Below, one piece after another: positions 31,988 through 41,161 of a DNA stretch of 45,785 nt. How positions within the stretch are numbered: the stretch's first letter is position 1; each line of letters begins with the position of its first letter. A model generated the notes under the pieces. That model had not been told where the DNA came from and did not search any database. It worked only from the letters and a program-made list of their open reading frames with translations. The position numbers and the translations under genes were made by a program. The stretch comes from Bacillota bacterium (GTDB taxonomy: Bacteria > Bacillota > Sulfobacillia > RBS10-35 > JAJYVN01), in assembly GCA_021791815.1 (NCBI GenBank), contig JAJYVV010000008.1, positions 1-45,785 on the forward strand. The letters are read 5' to 3'.

Positions 31988-33178
31988 TCAGGCGACGGGC
32001 GCGACGTCCACCGCGCGCCCCGACGCGGCCGACCGCAGCACGGCGTCGACCACCGCCACGGCGCGCGCGCCGTCCAGGAAGTCGGGGCTGCACGGCCGGC
32101 CCGTGCGGATCGCGTCGAGGAACTCGTACATCTGGTTTTCGCGGAACGCCAGGCCGGGGTCGGCGGAGAGCGCGGCGCCGGCCCCGATCGGGGCCAGGAA
32201 CTCCGGGGGCACCGCCTCGGGAGCCATGGCGCCGCCGGCGTCGCCCACCTCCAGCGCGTGCGGGCTCCGCAGCCGGAAGAAGGCCGACGCGGCCGACCCG
32301 TTGATCTCGAACTCGTCGGTGCCCGCGTCGCCCCGGCCGTAGCCCCGGGCCAGCTTGGTCGACTCGAACACGCCGACCGGCCCGCCCTCGAACTCCGCCA
32401 CGAACGCGCACCAGTCGTCGACGTCCGCGGGATCCATGGCGCCGCCGGGCAGCCGCCGCTCGGGCACGAAGACGCGGGTCAGGCCGTGGACGCGGCGCAC
32501 GGGGCCGAGCACCGACTGGGCGTAGTCGATGCGGTGGCTCGCCATGTCGCCGAGGTCGCCGGACGCGGCCGTCGCCCGGTGCTGGCGCCATCCGAGGGAC
32601 TCGTCGGGCCAATCCATGAGCCGCCGGCTGCGCACGGCGCGCAGGTCCCCGAACCGCCCTGCCAAGGCGAGGTGCCGCAGGAAGCGCATCGCGGGGACGA
32701 AGCGGTACGTGAAGGCCGTCATGTGGCGCACGCCGGCGCGGCGCACCGCCTGGAGCATGGCCACGGCCTCGGCGGCGTCCATGGCGATCGGCTTCTCGCA
32801 CAGGACGTGCTTCCCGGCCTCCGCCGCCGCGATCGCCGCGGGCGCATGGACGTGGTTCGGCGTCGCGACGGTCACCGCGTCGACCGCGGGACACTCCAGG
32901 AGGTCCTGGTAGCGCGTGAAGCAGCGCTCGGGGGGCAGTCCGTAGGCCTCGGCCCTCGCCCGCAGGAGCACCTCGTCCGCATCGCAGATCGCGGCGACGA
33001 CGGCGAGCCCCGACCGGCGGATCGCCCGGGCATGGGCCCAATCGGCCTGGCGGCCGACCCCGATCAGCCCGACGCCGACCGGAGCGGACGCAGCGCCGTG
33101 CCGGGACCCCGCCGCCGTCCCCCCGCCACCGTCCTGCGGCCCGCGCACCGCGCCCCACCCCGTTCCCGCCTGACCCAC
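31988..33178 (-). CDS. Gfo/Idh/MocA-family dehydrogenase
   Basis: NAD(P)-dependent sugar- or inositol-type oxidoreductase of about 396 residues. Rossmann start VGLIGVGRQADWAHARAIR, TVATPNHVHAPAAIAAAEAG, the family lysine in VLCEKPIAMDAAEAVAM, and the catalytic region GDLGDMASHRIDYAQ. The C-terminal half is the mixed alpha/beta substrate domain. The first 30 residues are low-complexity, so the start is uncertain (GTG at 33178; alternative GTG at 33148). Members of this family oxidise ring hydroxyls, including C3 of glycosides; a DUF1080 protein encoded in the same region could use such products. Confidence 0.9.
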   Translation of the reverse strand: MGQAGTGWGAVRGPQDGGGGTAAGSRHGAASAPVGVGLIGVGRQADWAHARAIRRSGLAVVAAICDADEVLLRARAEAYGLPPERCFTRYQDLLECPAVDAVTVATPNHVHAPAAIAAAEAGKHVLCEKPIAMDAAEAVAMLQAVRRAGVRHMTAFTYRFVPAMRFLRHLALAGRFGDLRAVRSRRLMDWPDESLGWRQHRATAASGDLGDMASHRIDYAQSVLGPVRRVHGLTRVFVPERRLPGGAMDPADVDDWCAFVAEFEGGPVGVFESTKLARGYGRGDAGTDEFEINGSAASAFFRLRSPHALEVGDAGGAMAPEAVPPEFLAPIGAGAALSADPGLAFRENQMYEFLDAIRTGRPCSPDFLDGARAVAVVDAVLRSAASGRAVDVAPVA

Positions 33179-33510
33179 AGGGTCACACCCCTTCAGCCCC
33201 GCTCGCGGCCATTCCGCCGCGGGAGCCCTGAGTCCCTTCCGCCCATCGCACGGGCCCCGACCGCCGGATTGGGCGGCCGCGCCAAATGTGGCGGCCCGCC
33301 CGCAAGAAATCCGGCCCGCGGCGCGCGGCGGCGCAGAGCGGTGCCCAGGCCTTCAAAGCACGGGTGCAACCCGCCAATTCGCTCGATGGCGTCTCCCACG
33401 GGCCAACGCGAGCGTCCCGTGCCCGTGGGTGGGGCCGCCGCGCCCGGCGGCAGGACCTCGGCGGGGGCGGACCGAACGGGCAGCGGGCGGGGGAAGGGGC
33501 GGTCGGGGGC
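33179..33510. other. Divergent intergenic region, nothing identified
   Basis: 332 bases between two divergent genes. I searched by eye for riboswitch cores, tRNA-like folds and -35/-10 pairs and found none that convince. GC-rich local inverted repeats are present, as expected at this base composition. Confidence 0.4.
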
Positions 33511-34704
33511 GTGGAGGGTGAACGTGCGGGCGGCTCCGGGCACCACGGGCCCCCCGGCCGGCTCTGGCCGATGCTGTGCGCCACCGGGGCGCTGGCGGGC
33601 GCCGTGCTGTGGGGGCTGGCCGGTGCCCCCGCCGTCGGGGCGCAGGCGCCCGCCGTCCCTCTGACCGCGGCCGAGGTGAGCGCCCTGCACGGACACCTGC
33701 AGACGTGGCAGGTGCTCTGGCTGGAGTCGGGCGGGGCCTCGGGCGTTCTCCCGGGCCCCGCGGCGGCCGCGCCGGAAGCCCCGGACCCGCGGAACGCCGC
33801 TTACCTGCTGAACGGCTCCACCGTAACCCTCTCGAACGGCACGGCCACCGGCCCGCTCACACCGGGCTCCGCCTACGTGGTCACCACCTGGGTGGTGGGA
33901 CCGTCCGTCCACGGCCAACTGGCGGGCGACGGGCTCGTCGACACCGCGACCGTGCTGGCGCAGGGATGGGCGGACGGGGGGACGGCGGAGTATGTGGCGG
34001 CCCTGCTCGCGGGCTCGAAGGCCGGGCCCGCGCCCACCGCGCGCCTCGGCGACGACGTGGGTGTCGGCTGGCTCCGCGTCCTGCCGGGCGAGATCCTGGC
34101 GGACACGGTCGCGGCCCTGCCGGGCGGGCCGGCCGGACGCGAGAGGGTCCAGGCCTTTCGGCTGGAGAATGGCGCGCTGGTGCCTTCCGCCGCCCCGCTC
34201 CGCACCCTCCAGGCCGCGTGGACGGCGTCGCCGTTCCACCCCGTGGTGACGGAGGACGGGACCTGCCCGTCCGCCTCCCGGGTGGCGGACCGCGCCGGCG
34301 CATACCGTTGTTCGGTGAGCGGCGCGACGTTCGATCCGTGCTTCGCCCTGCCGGCCGAACCGTCCGTGGTGGCCTGCCCCCAGGGCGACCCCGCCGCGCA
34401 CAGCGGCGTCGAGATCGAGCTCTCGGCGGCGCCGCCGGACGTCCCGGCGGCGGGCGGCGTCGCCGCGCCTTGGAGCTTCGTCCTGATGGGCGGGGGGGTC
34501 TGCGACGCGGCCGCCCGGCAGGCCGCCTTTCCCGGCCACCCGTACGCTTGCTCCCTCCCCGGTACGGCCGCCCTGTTCTGCGCGGCGCCGCACCGGGTGA
34601 ACCCCGACCTGTACACGACGGAGTGCGCCCGGCCGGCTTCCGCGAGCGGCGTGGAGACGCTGGGCGCCGACGTGCCCTACGTGATCGACGCCCTCTGGTT
34701 CTGA
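33511..34704 (+). CDS. Secreted protein of unknown function
   Basis: 397 residues. A signal peptide is visible (about residues 18-40, LCATGALAGAVLWGLAGAP, cleavage near VGAQA). No known domain spans the middle. The C-terminal part carries a cysteine pattern: CPSASRVADRAGAYRCSV, then FDPCF, then VACPQ. This resembles a motif I know from actinobacterial secreted proteins. A weaker second cysteine set follows (GVCDAAARQ, YACSL, LFCAAP, TTEC). These eight or so cysteines probably form disulfides outside the cell. The GTG at 33511 has GGGGAAGGGGCGG upstream. Function unknown. Confidence 0.65.
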   Translation: MEGERAGGSGHHGPPGRLWPMLCATGALAGAVLWGLAGAPAVGAQAPAVPLTAAEVSALHGHLQTWQVLWLESGGASGVLPGPAAAAPEAPDPRNAAYLLNGSTVTLSNGTATGPLTPGSAYVVTTWVVGPSVHGQLAGDGLVDTATVLAQGWADGGTAEYVAALLAGSKAGPAPTARLGDDVGVGWLRVLPGEILADTVAALPGGPAGRERVQAFRLENGALVPSAAPLRTLQAAWTASPFHPVVTEDGTCPSASRVADRAGAYRCSVSGATFDPCFALPAEPSVVACPQGDPAAHSGVEIELSAAPPDVPAAGGVAAPWSFVLMGGGVCDAAARQAAFPGHPYACSLPGTAALFCAAPHRVNPDLYTTECARPASASGVETLGADVPYVIDALWF

Positions 34705-34747
34705 GGGGCCGGACACGGGGGCCGCCCGTTCCCCGGATGGCCGCGCC

Positions 34748-35155
34748 TCAGGAGCGGGCGAGCGATGCCACCGGGATGCGTCGCCACGTTCGATCGACCG
34801 CCCATCCGCGCGCCCAGACGCCGCCCAGCGCCAGCAGCCCGGCGCCGAGCAGCACCGGCCGGTGCGACCACGCGGCCCCGAGGATGGCGACCCAGGCGGC
34901 GGCGCGGGCCGCCTGCGCCGGGGGCGTGAGATACCGGCGAGCATACCGTCCCCAGCCGGAGGCCCGCACGCCGTGCAGTTGCGCGCTCGACGACAGGCCC
35001 ACCGCGGCCAGGGCCGGCGGCGCGAAGGTCAGCGCGAGCCCGGGCAGGGGCCGGTGCGACCAGAGCAGGGGCAGCCCCCATCCGGCGCCCGCCACCCCCG
35101 CGGCCAGCCGCAGCGGATGGATCTGCACATACAGCCACTTCTCGTCCCGCGTCAT
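34748..35155 (-). CDS. Small hydrophobic membrane protein, unknown
   Basis: 135 residues with about four hydrophobic segments (around 15-30, 38-55, 85-100 and 105-122) joined by short loops rich in Arg. The N-terminus MTRDEKWLYVQIHPLRLA is cytoplasmic-looking. No family recognised. The ATG at 35155 has GGGGAGG eleven bases upstream, which supports translation; an upstream in-frame start at 35188 is less likely. Convergent with the secreted protein gene. Confidence 0.6.
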   Translation of the reverse strand: MTRDEKWLYVQIHPLRLAAGVAGAGWGLPLLWSHRPLPGLALTFAPPALAAVGLSSSAQLHGVRASGWGRYARRYLTPPAQAARAAAWVAILGAAWSHRPVLLGAGLLALGGVWARGWAVDRTWRRIPVASLARS

Positions 35156-35281
35156 GGGCGATTCGCCTCCCCGGGGGTTGTGCGCCACACCCCACGATAT
35201 CGACGGCGATCGCCCGGATAGAATCCGGGTCGGCCCAGGACGCGGTCCGTCGCGGCTCGCCGCCCCCCCCGGCGGCCGGGC

Positions 35282-36325
35282 CTACGCGCCGATGAGCACC
35301 TTGAGGGCGCGGCCGCCGCCCGCGTCCAGCAGCCGCAGGGCGGCCCCCGCCTCCTCCATCGGGAAGCGGTGCGTGATCAGCGCGCCGGGGTCCACCAGGC
35401 CGCCCTCCAAGAGGCGCAGCACGGGCGGAAACGCGTCCACGCTGTTGCGGGACCCGAGCAGGTCGACCTCCTTGCGCATCAGCGCGACCGTGTCCACCTC
35501 GGTCGGCCCCCGGTTCCAGCCGATGAGGACGATGCGTCCCGCGTGGCCCACCAGATCGGTGGCGAGGCGGGTGCACGCGGGGTGACCCGTGGCCTCGAAC
35601 ACGACGTCGGCCAGTTCCCCCCGGGTGGCGTCGGCCAACGTGCGCAGCATCGCGGCCGGATCCCCCGGGAGCGGGTGGGCGCCCATGCGCTCGGCGACCT
35701 GCAGCCGCCACGGATCCACGTCGGTGGCCCAGACGCGGGCGCCGCGCGCCCCCACCAGGAGTCTCGCGACGAGCAGGCCGATCGCGCCCGCCCCGAGCAC
35801 CACGGCGACCTGCCCGGCGTCGACCGCCCCACGCTGCACGGCGTGGTAGGCCACGGTGAGGGGCTCGGCGAGGACGGCGGTCTCGTCGGACACGCCGTCG
35901 GGGACCGCATGCAGCTGGGAGGCGGCGACGAGGGTGGCGCCCGCCAGGCCGCCGTCCGTGTGCACGCCCATCACGCGCAGGTCGGCGCAGCAGTTGGAGC
36001 GGCCCCGGCGGCAGGCCCGGCAGGCGCCGCACGGCAGCAGCGGGGACACGACCGCGCGCCGGCCTTCCAGGTCCGGGCGGTCCGGACACCGGGCGACGTC
36101 CACCAGGAGTTCGTGGCCGAGCACCCGGGGGTAGGAGACCAGGGGCGATGTGCCGCGGAACGCCGACAGGTCCGAACCGCAGATGCCGCCCAGCCGGAGC
36201 CGGACCAGGGCCTGGCCGGACCCGGGCGGGGGGGCGGCGTCCGCGTCGCGGACCGCGACGACGCCGGGCCGATCGAGCACGACCCGGCGGCCCGCGGACG
36301 GGACGGGCGGGGGCGCGATCTCCAT
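35282..36325 (-). CDS. Zinc-dependent medium-chain alcohol/polyol dehydrogenase
   Basis: 347 residues. Catalytic zinc cysteine in LGGICGSDLSAFRG and GHELLVDVA; structural zinc site CGACRACRRGRSNCC; cofactor loop VLGAGAIGLLVARLL; a late block ALMRKEVDLLGSRNSVDAFPP that resembles galactitol, idonate and sorbitol dehydrogenases. ATG at 36325 with GCAGGAGGG. Divergent from the PhyH gene, with about 230 bases between. Likely oxidises a sugar alcohol or sugar acid; the exact substrate cannot be read from sequence. Confidence 0.9.
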   Translation of the reverse strand: MEIAPPPVPSAGRRVVLDRPGVVAVRDADAAPPPGSGQALVRLRLGGICGSDLSAFRGTSPLVSYPRVLGHELLVDVARCPDRPDLEGRRAVVSPLLPCGACRACRRGRSNCCADLRVMGVHTDGGLAGATLVAASQLHAVPDGVSDETAVLAEPLTVAYHAVQRGAVDAGQVAVVLGAGAIGLLVARLLVGARGARVWATDVDPWRLQVAERMGAHPLPGDPAAMLRTLADATRGELADVVFEATGHPACTRLATDLVGHAGRIVLIGWNRGPTEVDTVALMRKEVDLLGSRNSVDAFPPVLRLLEGGLVDPGALITHRFPMEEAGAALRLLDAGGGRALKVLIGA

Positions 36326-36555
36326 GCGGGACCCTCCTGCGATGGGACTTCGCGGTGTCGGGCGGATCCGGCTTTCGCGCGCCCGGTGGCCGCCTCCTGT
36401 CGCCGGGGCCGCACGGACCGCGACCCGCCCGGCGGGCCCGCCCAACCTTGACGCCCCGGCGCGCCGGGCGGTACGGTGCCGCCGTACGGACACGGTGGGG
36501 ACCCGGCATCGCCCGGCCCCGGCCCGGTACACACCGTGCGAAGGAGGCACGTGCA

Positions 36556-37395
36556 GTGGGCGGGTCGCCGCTCCGGACCCGGATCGAGGCCGACGGGTAC
36601 GTCGTCGTCCCGGGCGTCGTCCCGGCCTCCCACCTGGAGGCCGTCGTCCACGACATCTTCGCCCACGTGGGCGCGTGCCCCACGGACCGCTCCACCTGGT
36701 ACCGCCCGGGCCTCGTCTCCGGCGCCGGCATGGTGGAGATGTATCACTACCAGTCGATGTGGAACAACCGACAATGGCCGGCCGTCCACGAGGTGTTCGC
36801 GGAGATCCTGGGCACCCGGCACCTCTGGGTCACGCTCGACCGCACCAACCTCAAGCCTCCGGCGGACCCCGCCCACCCCGAGTTCGACTTCAAGGGTTTC
36901 ATCCACTGGGACACGGACATCGGCCGGTACCCGCAGATCCCGTTCGCGGTCCAGGGTGTGCTCGCGCTGGCCGACACCGGGGCCTCGATGGGCGGCTTCC
37001 AGTGCGTGCCCTCCCTGTATCGGGAGCTCGCGGCCTACCTCGAGCGCCGCCGGGCGGCGGGCGCCGACGTGCGGCGCGTGGACACGGCGGGCCACGACGT
37101 CGTGCCCGTGCCGCTCCGCGCGGGCGACCTCGTCGTCTGGAGCACGCTGCTGCCCCACGGCAACGGCGAGAATCGCTCCGACCGGCCGCGCCTGGCCCAA
37201 TACATCAGCATGCACCCGGCGCGCTGGCAGGACGAGGAGGCCCGGCGGACCCGGATCGGGTGCTGGCGCGGCAACACGCCGCCGCCGGGCAAGGCGTTTC
37301 CCGGCGACCCGCGGCGGATCGAGGAACAGCGGCAGGAGCCCGCCCACCTCACGCCGCTTGGCGCCCGGTTGCTCGGCCTGGAGCCGTGGGCGTGA
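36556..37395 (+). CDS. Phytanoyl-CoA dioxygenase (PhyH) family oxygenase
   Basis: Fe(II)/2-oxoglutarate oxygenase of 279 residues. N-terminal IEADGYVVVPGVVPASHLEAV is typical. The iron triad is present: HxD in FIHWDTDIG and the distal His in TLLPHGNGENRS, followed by the 2-oxoglutarate-binding Arg in RPRLAQYISMHP. The start is GTG at 36556 with AAGGAGG eight bases upstream. It is followed 93 bases later by an FAD oxidoreductase and then an ArsB-like permease, all in the same direction. Bacterial PhyH proteins hydroxylate very varied small molecules; this one is unassigned. Confidence 0.9.
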   Translation: MGGSPLRTRIEADGYVVVPGVVPASHLEAVVHDIFAHVGACPTDRSTWYRPGLVSGAGMVEMYHYQSMWNNRQWPAVHEVFAEILGTRHLWVTLDRTNLKPPADPAHPEFDFKGFIHWDTDIGRYPQIPFAVQGVLALADTGASMGGFQCVPSLYRELAAYLERRRAAGADVRRVDTAGHDVVPVPLRAGDLVVWSTLLPHGNGENRSDRPRLAQYISMHPARWQDEEARRTRIGCWRGNTPPPGKAFPGDPRRIEEQRQEPAHLTPLGARLLGLEPWA

Positions 37396-37488
37396 AGCGC
37401 GGGCAGCGGGCTGCGGCGGGCGGGCCCCAGCCCTAGGGGCGGCCCCGCCGCGAGTCGGGCGAAGGCGGCGAGCGCAGGGGGGACGGCC

Positions 37489-39078
37489 GTGCCGGGATTC
37501 CGGGCGGACGTGGCGGTCGTGGGCGGCGGAGTCGGCGGCTGCGCGGCCGCCCTCGCGGCCGCCGACCTTGGATGCACCGTCGTCCTTTCCGAGGAGACCG
37601 CCTGGGAAGGCGGGCAATTCACGAGCCAGGCCGTGCCGCCGGACGAGCATCCGTGGATCGAAACGACGGGCTGCACGGCCCGCTACCGGGCCTTTCGGGA
37701 GGCGGTGCGGGCGCGCTACCGCGCCCGGCCCGATCTCCGGCCGGAGGCGCGCGCGGACCTCCGGCTCAACCCCGGCAACGGCAGTGTGAGCCGCCTCTGT
37801 CACGAGCCGGCGGTCGCGCTGGCGGTCCTGCGCGACCTCCTCGGCGAGCACGAGCGCGCGGGCCGCGTCCGCATCCTGCGCCGGCACCGCCCGGTGGAGG
37901 CCCTGGTCCAGGCCGACCGGGTGCGGGCCGTACTCCTCGAGGCCCTGACCGGGACCGCCCCGGGCGGCGCCGCCGCGACCGTGGAGATCGAGGCCCCATT
38001 CTTCGTGGACGCCACGGAACTTGGCGATCTCCTCCCCCTCTGCGGCGTGGAGCACGTCCTCGGGGCGGAGGCGGCGGCCGAGACCGGCGAGCCCCACGCC
38101 GCGGCGGCCGCCGACCCCAGGGACCAGCAGGCGTGCACCGTGTGCTTCGCCGTGGAGCACCGGCCGGGCGAGGACCACACCATCGCGCGCCCGGAGACCT
38201 ATGCCGCCTGGCGCGACTTCCGCCCGCCGGGCTGGCCGGGACCCCTGCTCGGGTTTTCCGTGCCCGACCCCAGGACGCTGGAGCCGGTCGCGCGGCCCCT
38301 GTTCGCCGACGTGCCCGCGTTCAGCCTGTGGCGGTACCGGCGGATCGTGGACGCGGCCCTCTGGGATCCGGCCTCCGGGGTGCGGGACGTGACGCTGGTC
38401 AACTGGCCGCAGAACGATTACTTCGCCGGCCCCATCTGCGGCGTCCCGCCGGACGAGGCCGCCCGGAATCTGGCGGCCGCGCGCGCCCTCAGCCTCTCGC
38501 TGCTCCATTGGCTGCAGACGGAGGCGCCGCGCCCGGACGGGGGGGCGGGCCATCCCGGCCTCCGCCTCCGGCCGGACGTGGTCGGCGCAGGGCCGGACGG
38601 GCTCGCCCTGGCGCCCTACGTGCGCGAGTCGCGGCGGATCCGCGCCGTGCGCACGGTCGTCGAGCAGGACGTGTCCAGCGCGGCCCGGCCCAAGGGTCCC
38701 GAGCGGTTCGCGGACAGCGTCGGCGTCGGCGCCTACCGCATCGACCTGCACCCGAGCACGGCCGGCCGCAACTACATCGACATCGGGGCGTGGCCCTTCC
38801 AGATCCCCCTGGGCGCGCTGCTGCCGGTCCGCGTGACCAACCTCCTGCCCGGGTGCAAGAATCTCGGCGTGACGCACATCACCGGCGGCTGCTACCGGCT
38901 GCACCCCACGGAGTGGAACGTCGGGGAATCCGCCGGGACGCTCGCCGCGTTCTGCGTGCGGCGGCGGGCGGCGCCCCACCAGGTGCGGGCCCGGGCCGGC
39001 CTCCTCGACGAGTTCCAGTCCGTGCTGGTCCGGTCCGGCGTCCAGCTGGACTGGCTCGGCGACATCCGGCCGCTGTGA
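37489..39078 (+). CDS. FAD-dependent oxidoreductase (FAD_oxidored type)
   Basis: 529 residues. Dinucleotide fold ADVAVVGGGVGGCAAALAAA with the acidic end VVLSEE, then a Cys-containing WIETTGCTARYRAF, a middle domain, FVDATELGDLLPL, and a C-terminal FAD-closing block NLLPGCKNLGVTHITGGCYRLHP. The pattern fits the PF12831-type flavoproteins found beside sugar-processing genes in many environmental bacteria; no signal peptide is seen. GTG start at 37489 after GGGGGGAC. Substrate unknown; its position between a dioxygenase and a permease suggests a shared pathway. Confidence 0.88.
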   Translation: MPGFRADVAVVGGGVGGCAAALAAADLGCTVVLSEETAWEGGQFTSQAVPPDEHPWIETTGCTARYRAFREAVRARYRARPDLRPEARADLRLNPGNGSVSRLCHEPAVALAVLRDLLGEHERAGRVRILRRHRPVEALVQADRVRAVLLEALTGTAPGGAAATVEIEAPFFVDATELGDLLPLCGVEHVLGAEAAAETGEPHAAAAADPRDQQACTVCFAVEHRPGEDHTIARPETYAAWRDFRPPGWPGPLLGFSVPDPRTLEPVARPLFADVPAFSLWRYRRIVDAALWDPASGVRDVTLVNWPQNDYFAGPICGVPPDEAARNLAAARALSLSLLHWLQTEAPRPDGGAGHPGLRLRPDVVGAGPDGLALAPYVRESRRIRAVRTVVEQDVSSAARPKGPERFADSVGVGAYRIDLHPSTAGRNYIDIGAWPFQIPLGALLPVRVTNLLPGCKNLGVTHITGGCYRLHPTEWNVGESAGTLAAFCVRRRAAPHQVRARAGLLDEFQSVLVRSGVQLDWLGDIRPL

Positions 39079-39125
39079 ACGCGGCGGCGCGTGCGCCGCG
39101 CACTCGCCAGCGAGGGAGGCCCCGG

Positions 39126-40427
39126 TTGGGCGCCCTGCTTTCCGTCCTCCTCTTCGCCGCCGTCGTCACCCTGGTGATCTGGCAGCCCCGCGGCCTGTCG
39201 GTCGGGTGGCCGGCCGCGGCCGGCGGCCTCCTGGCCGTCCTGCTGCGCGTGGTCCCGCCCGGGGACGTCGTCGCGGTCGTCCGCATCGTCTGGGACCCGA
39301 CCCTGACCTTCGTGGCCCTGGTCCTCATCTCGCTGGTGCTCGACTCGGCCGGCTTCTTCGAATGGGCCGCCCTGCACATGGCCCGCGCCGCCCGCGGCAG
39401 CGGGTGGCGCCTCTTCATCTACAGCGTCCTGCTCGGTGCCATGGTCTCGGCGTTCTTCGCCAACGACGGCGCGGTGCTGATCCTCACGCCCATCCTCTAC
39501 GAACAGGTCCGCGCCCTGCGGCTTCCGCCAGCCGCCGTCCTGGCCTTCGTGATGGCCGGGGGCTTCGTGGCGGACGCCACGTCCTTGCCGCTCGTCGTGA
39601 GCAACCTCGTGAACATCCTCTCCGCCGACTACTTTCACGTGGGCTTCGCGGCGTACGCGGCCCGGATGCTCCCCGTGGACATGGCCGCGCTGGCCGCGAG
39701 CCTGGGCATGCTGGCGTTGGTCTACCGCCGCGACATCCCGCGGGCGGTCGCGACGTCCGACCTGCCGGAACCCTTTTCCGCGATCCGCGACCCCCGGCTG
39801 TTCCGCTTCGGGTGGCTCGTGCTGGCCCTCCTGGCCGCCGGCTATCTCGCCAGCCACCCCTTGGGCCTGCCGGTGTCGGCCGTCGCGGGCGGCGCGGCCG
39901 TGGCCCTGGTGGCGATGGCGTGGCGGAACCCCGAGCTGCGCGTTCCGCGCCTCATCGCCGCGGCGCCATGGCACATCCTGGTGTTCTCCGTCGGGATGTA
40001 TGTGGTGGTGTTCGGACTCGGACACGCGGGGCTGATCGCGCTCGTGGGCCGGGCCCTCGCCTGGGCGGCCGCGCACGGGACCGGCGCGTCCGTCCTGACG
40101 GCCGGCTACCTGGCGGCCGGGCTCTCCTCGATCATGAACAACCTGCCGGCGGTCCTCCTGGTCGCGCTGGGCGTCGGCGGCAGCGGCGCGCGCGGCGCGC
40201 CGCGCCTGGCCATGGCCCTGGGCAACGTCATCGGCAGCGACGTGGGTCCCAAGATGACGCCGATCGGCTCGCTCGGCACGCTGCTCTGGCTGCACGTGCT
40301 CGAGCGGCGCGGCCTCCGCATCGGTTGGGGGTACTACGTGCGGGTGGGCTTGACGCTCACGCTGCCGGTGCTGACCGCGGCGCTCCTCGCCCTGTGGGCG
40401 GTGCTGCGCCTGCAGCGGGCCGCGTGA
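39126..40427 (+). CDS. ArsB-like permease (ion transporter superfamily)
   Basis: 433 residues and about eleven hydrophobic helices. Conserved family stretches: WDPTLTFVALVLISLVLDSAGFFEWAA (two halves), FFANDGAVLILTPI, GFVADATSLPLVVSNLVNI, and late SSIMNNLPAVLLVALG with GNVIGSDVGPKMTPIGSLGTLLWL. This is the ArsB/NhaD architecture with the NN and DxG pore signatures. Arsenite is the classic substrate, but arsR and arsC are absent and the neighbours are a dioxygenase and a flavoprotein, so another anion is possible. The start is TTG at 39126 with GGGAGG upstream. Confidence 0.88.
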   Translation: MGALLSVLLFAAVVTLVIWQPRGLSVGWPAAAGGLLAVLLRVVPPGDVVAVVRIVWDPTLTFVALVLISLVLDSAGFFEWAALHMARAARGSGWRLFIYSVLLGAMVSAFFANDGAVLILTPILYEQVRALRLPPAAVLAFVMAGGFVADATSLPLVVSNLVNILSADYFHVGFAAYAARMLPVDMAALAASLGMLALVYRRDIPRAVATSDLPEPFSAIRDPRLFRFGWLVLALLAAGYLASHPLGLPVSAVAGGAAVALVAMAWRNPELRVPRLIAAAPWHILVFSVGMYVVVFGLGHAGLIALVGRALAWAAAHGTGASVLTAGYLAAGLSSIMNNLPAVLLVALGVGGSGARGAPRLAMALGNVIGSDVGPKMTPIGSLGTLLWLHVLERRGLRIGWGYYVRVGLTLTLPVLTAALLALWAVLRLQRAA

Positions 40428-40466
40428 GGCGCGGCGGGGGGACGGGCGGCCGGCCCCCGCCGCGCC
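40428..40466. terminator. Shared hairpin between convergent genes
   Basis: GGCGCGGCGGGGG (40428-40440) and CCCCCGCCGCGCC (40454-40466) are perfect 13-base inverted copies beginning one base after the permease stop and ending just before the DUF1080 stop. No T tract on either side. It looks like a bidirectional terminator or transcript-end stabiliser. Confidence 0.6.
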
Positions 40467-40468
40467 GC

Positions 40469-41161
40469 TCAGCCCAGGGGCCGGATGCGGACGTTGCGGT
40501 AGGCCACGGGGCCGTGGTCGCCCTGGAAGCGGAGCGGGCCGCGCGGGACGTCCTGGTCGTGCCACGCCCCGCCGGTGGGCAGCTCGCACTCGGCGTTCTC
40601 GTGCACGACCTTGCCGTTGAGCACCACGCGCACGAAACAGGCGTTGGCGGTCTTGGCGCCCGCGGCATCGAAGCGCGGCGCGCGGAAGTGCACGTCGAGC
40701 TCCTGCCACTCGCCGGGCCGGCGGGAGGCGTTGGTCCGTGGGGCGTGCCCGCCGTAGTCCTGGTGGGTCACGGGATGGTTGTGGCGGGCGTAGATGCCGC
40801 CGTTGGTCCCGTAGCGGAGTTCCGTCTCCGGCGTGCCCCAGCTGTCGAGCACCTGAATCTCATACTGGCCCATCAGGTAGACGCCGGAATTGGACTTGGC
40901 CGGCACGCAGTACTCCACGTGCAGCTCGCAGTCGCCATGGGTCATCTCGGTGTGGATGTCGGCGGTCCGTCCCCGCTCGCTGTTGACCAGGACGCCGTGG
41001 CCGGGCTCGGAGACGAGGGCGCGGGGATCCGCCGGATCGAGGCCCACGGCGCCCACGACGTGCCAGGTGTGCGGATCCGTGCGGCCCCGCCACCCGCGGA
41101 GATCCACGGCCGCCGGCCCGAACAGTTCGATCCAGGCACCCGCTGCTGCGCTCAAGAGCAA
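40469..41161 (-). CDS. DUF1080 (3-keto-disaccharide hydrolase-like) protein
   Basis: About 230 residues with a concanavalin-like beta-sandwich signature: DLRGWRGR, LVSEPGHGVLVNSE, DCELHVEYCVPAKSNSGVYLMGQYEIQVLDSWG, NHPVTHQDYGGHAP and the closing PLRFQGDHGPVAYRNVRIRPL. DUF1080 members act on 3-keto-glycosides in some bacteria. Unlike most, this one shows only a short hydrophobic start and no clear signal peptide. TTG at 41161 is the outer start; TTG at 41155 has better spacing to GGGGGG. Downstream of the MFS exporter in the same direction. Confidence 0.82.
   Translation of the reverse strand: MLLSAAAGAWIELFGPAAVDLRGWRGRTDPHTWHVVGAVGLDPADPRALVSEPGHGVLVNSERGRTADIHTEMTHGDCELHVEYCVPAKSNSGVYLMGQYEIQVLDSWGTPETELRYGTNGGIYARHNHPVTHQDYGGHAPRTNASRRPGEWQELDVHFRAPRFDAAGAKTANACFVRVVLNGKVVHENAECELPTGGAWHDQDVPRGPLRFQGDHGPVAYRNVRIRPLG

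Noticed and set aside
33179-33510. Possible riboswitch (c-di-GMP, cobalamin or glycine type) upstream of the secreted protein
   Set aside because: I could not find the conserved cores of these classes on either strand; only generic GC-rich hairpins.
35971-38979. A 1,000-codon minus-strand open frame opposite PhyH and the FAD oxidoreductase
   Set aside because: The plus-strand products match known families over their full length; the minus frame has no ribosome binding site or domain.
39126-40427. Arsenic-resistance operon
   Set aside because: Only an ArsB-like permease is present; arsR, arsC, arsA and arsM are absent nearby, so an arsenic role is not asserted.
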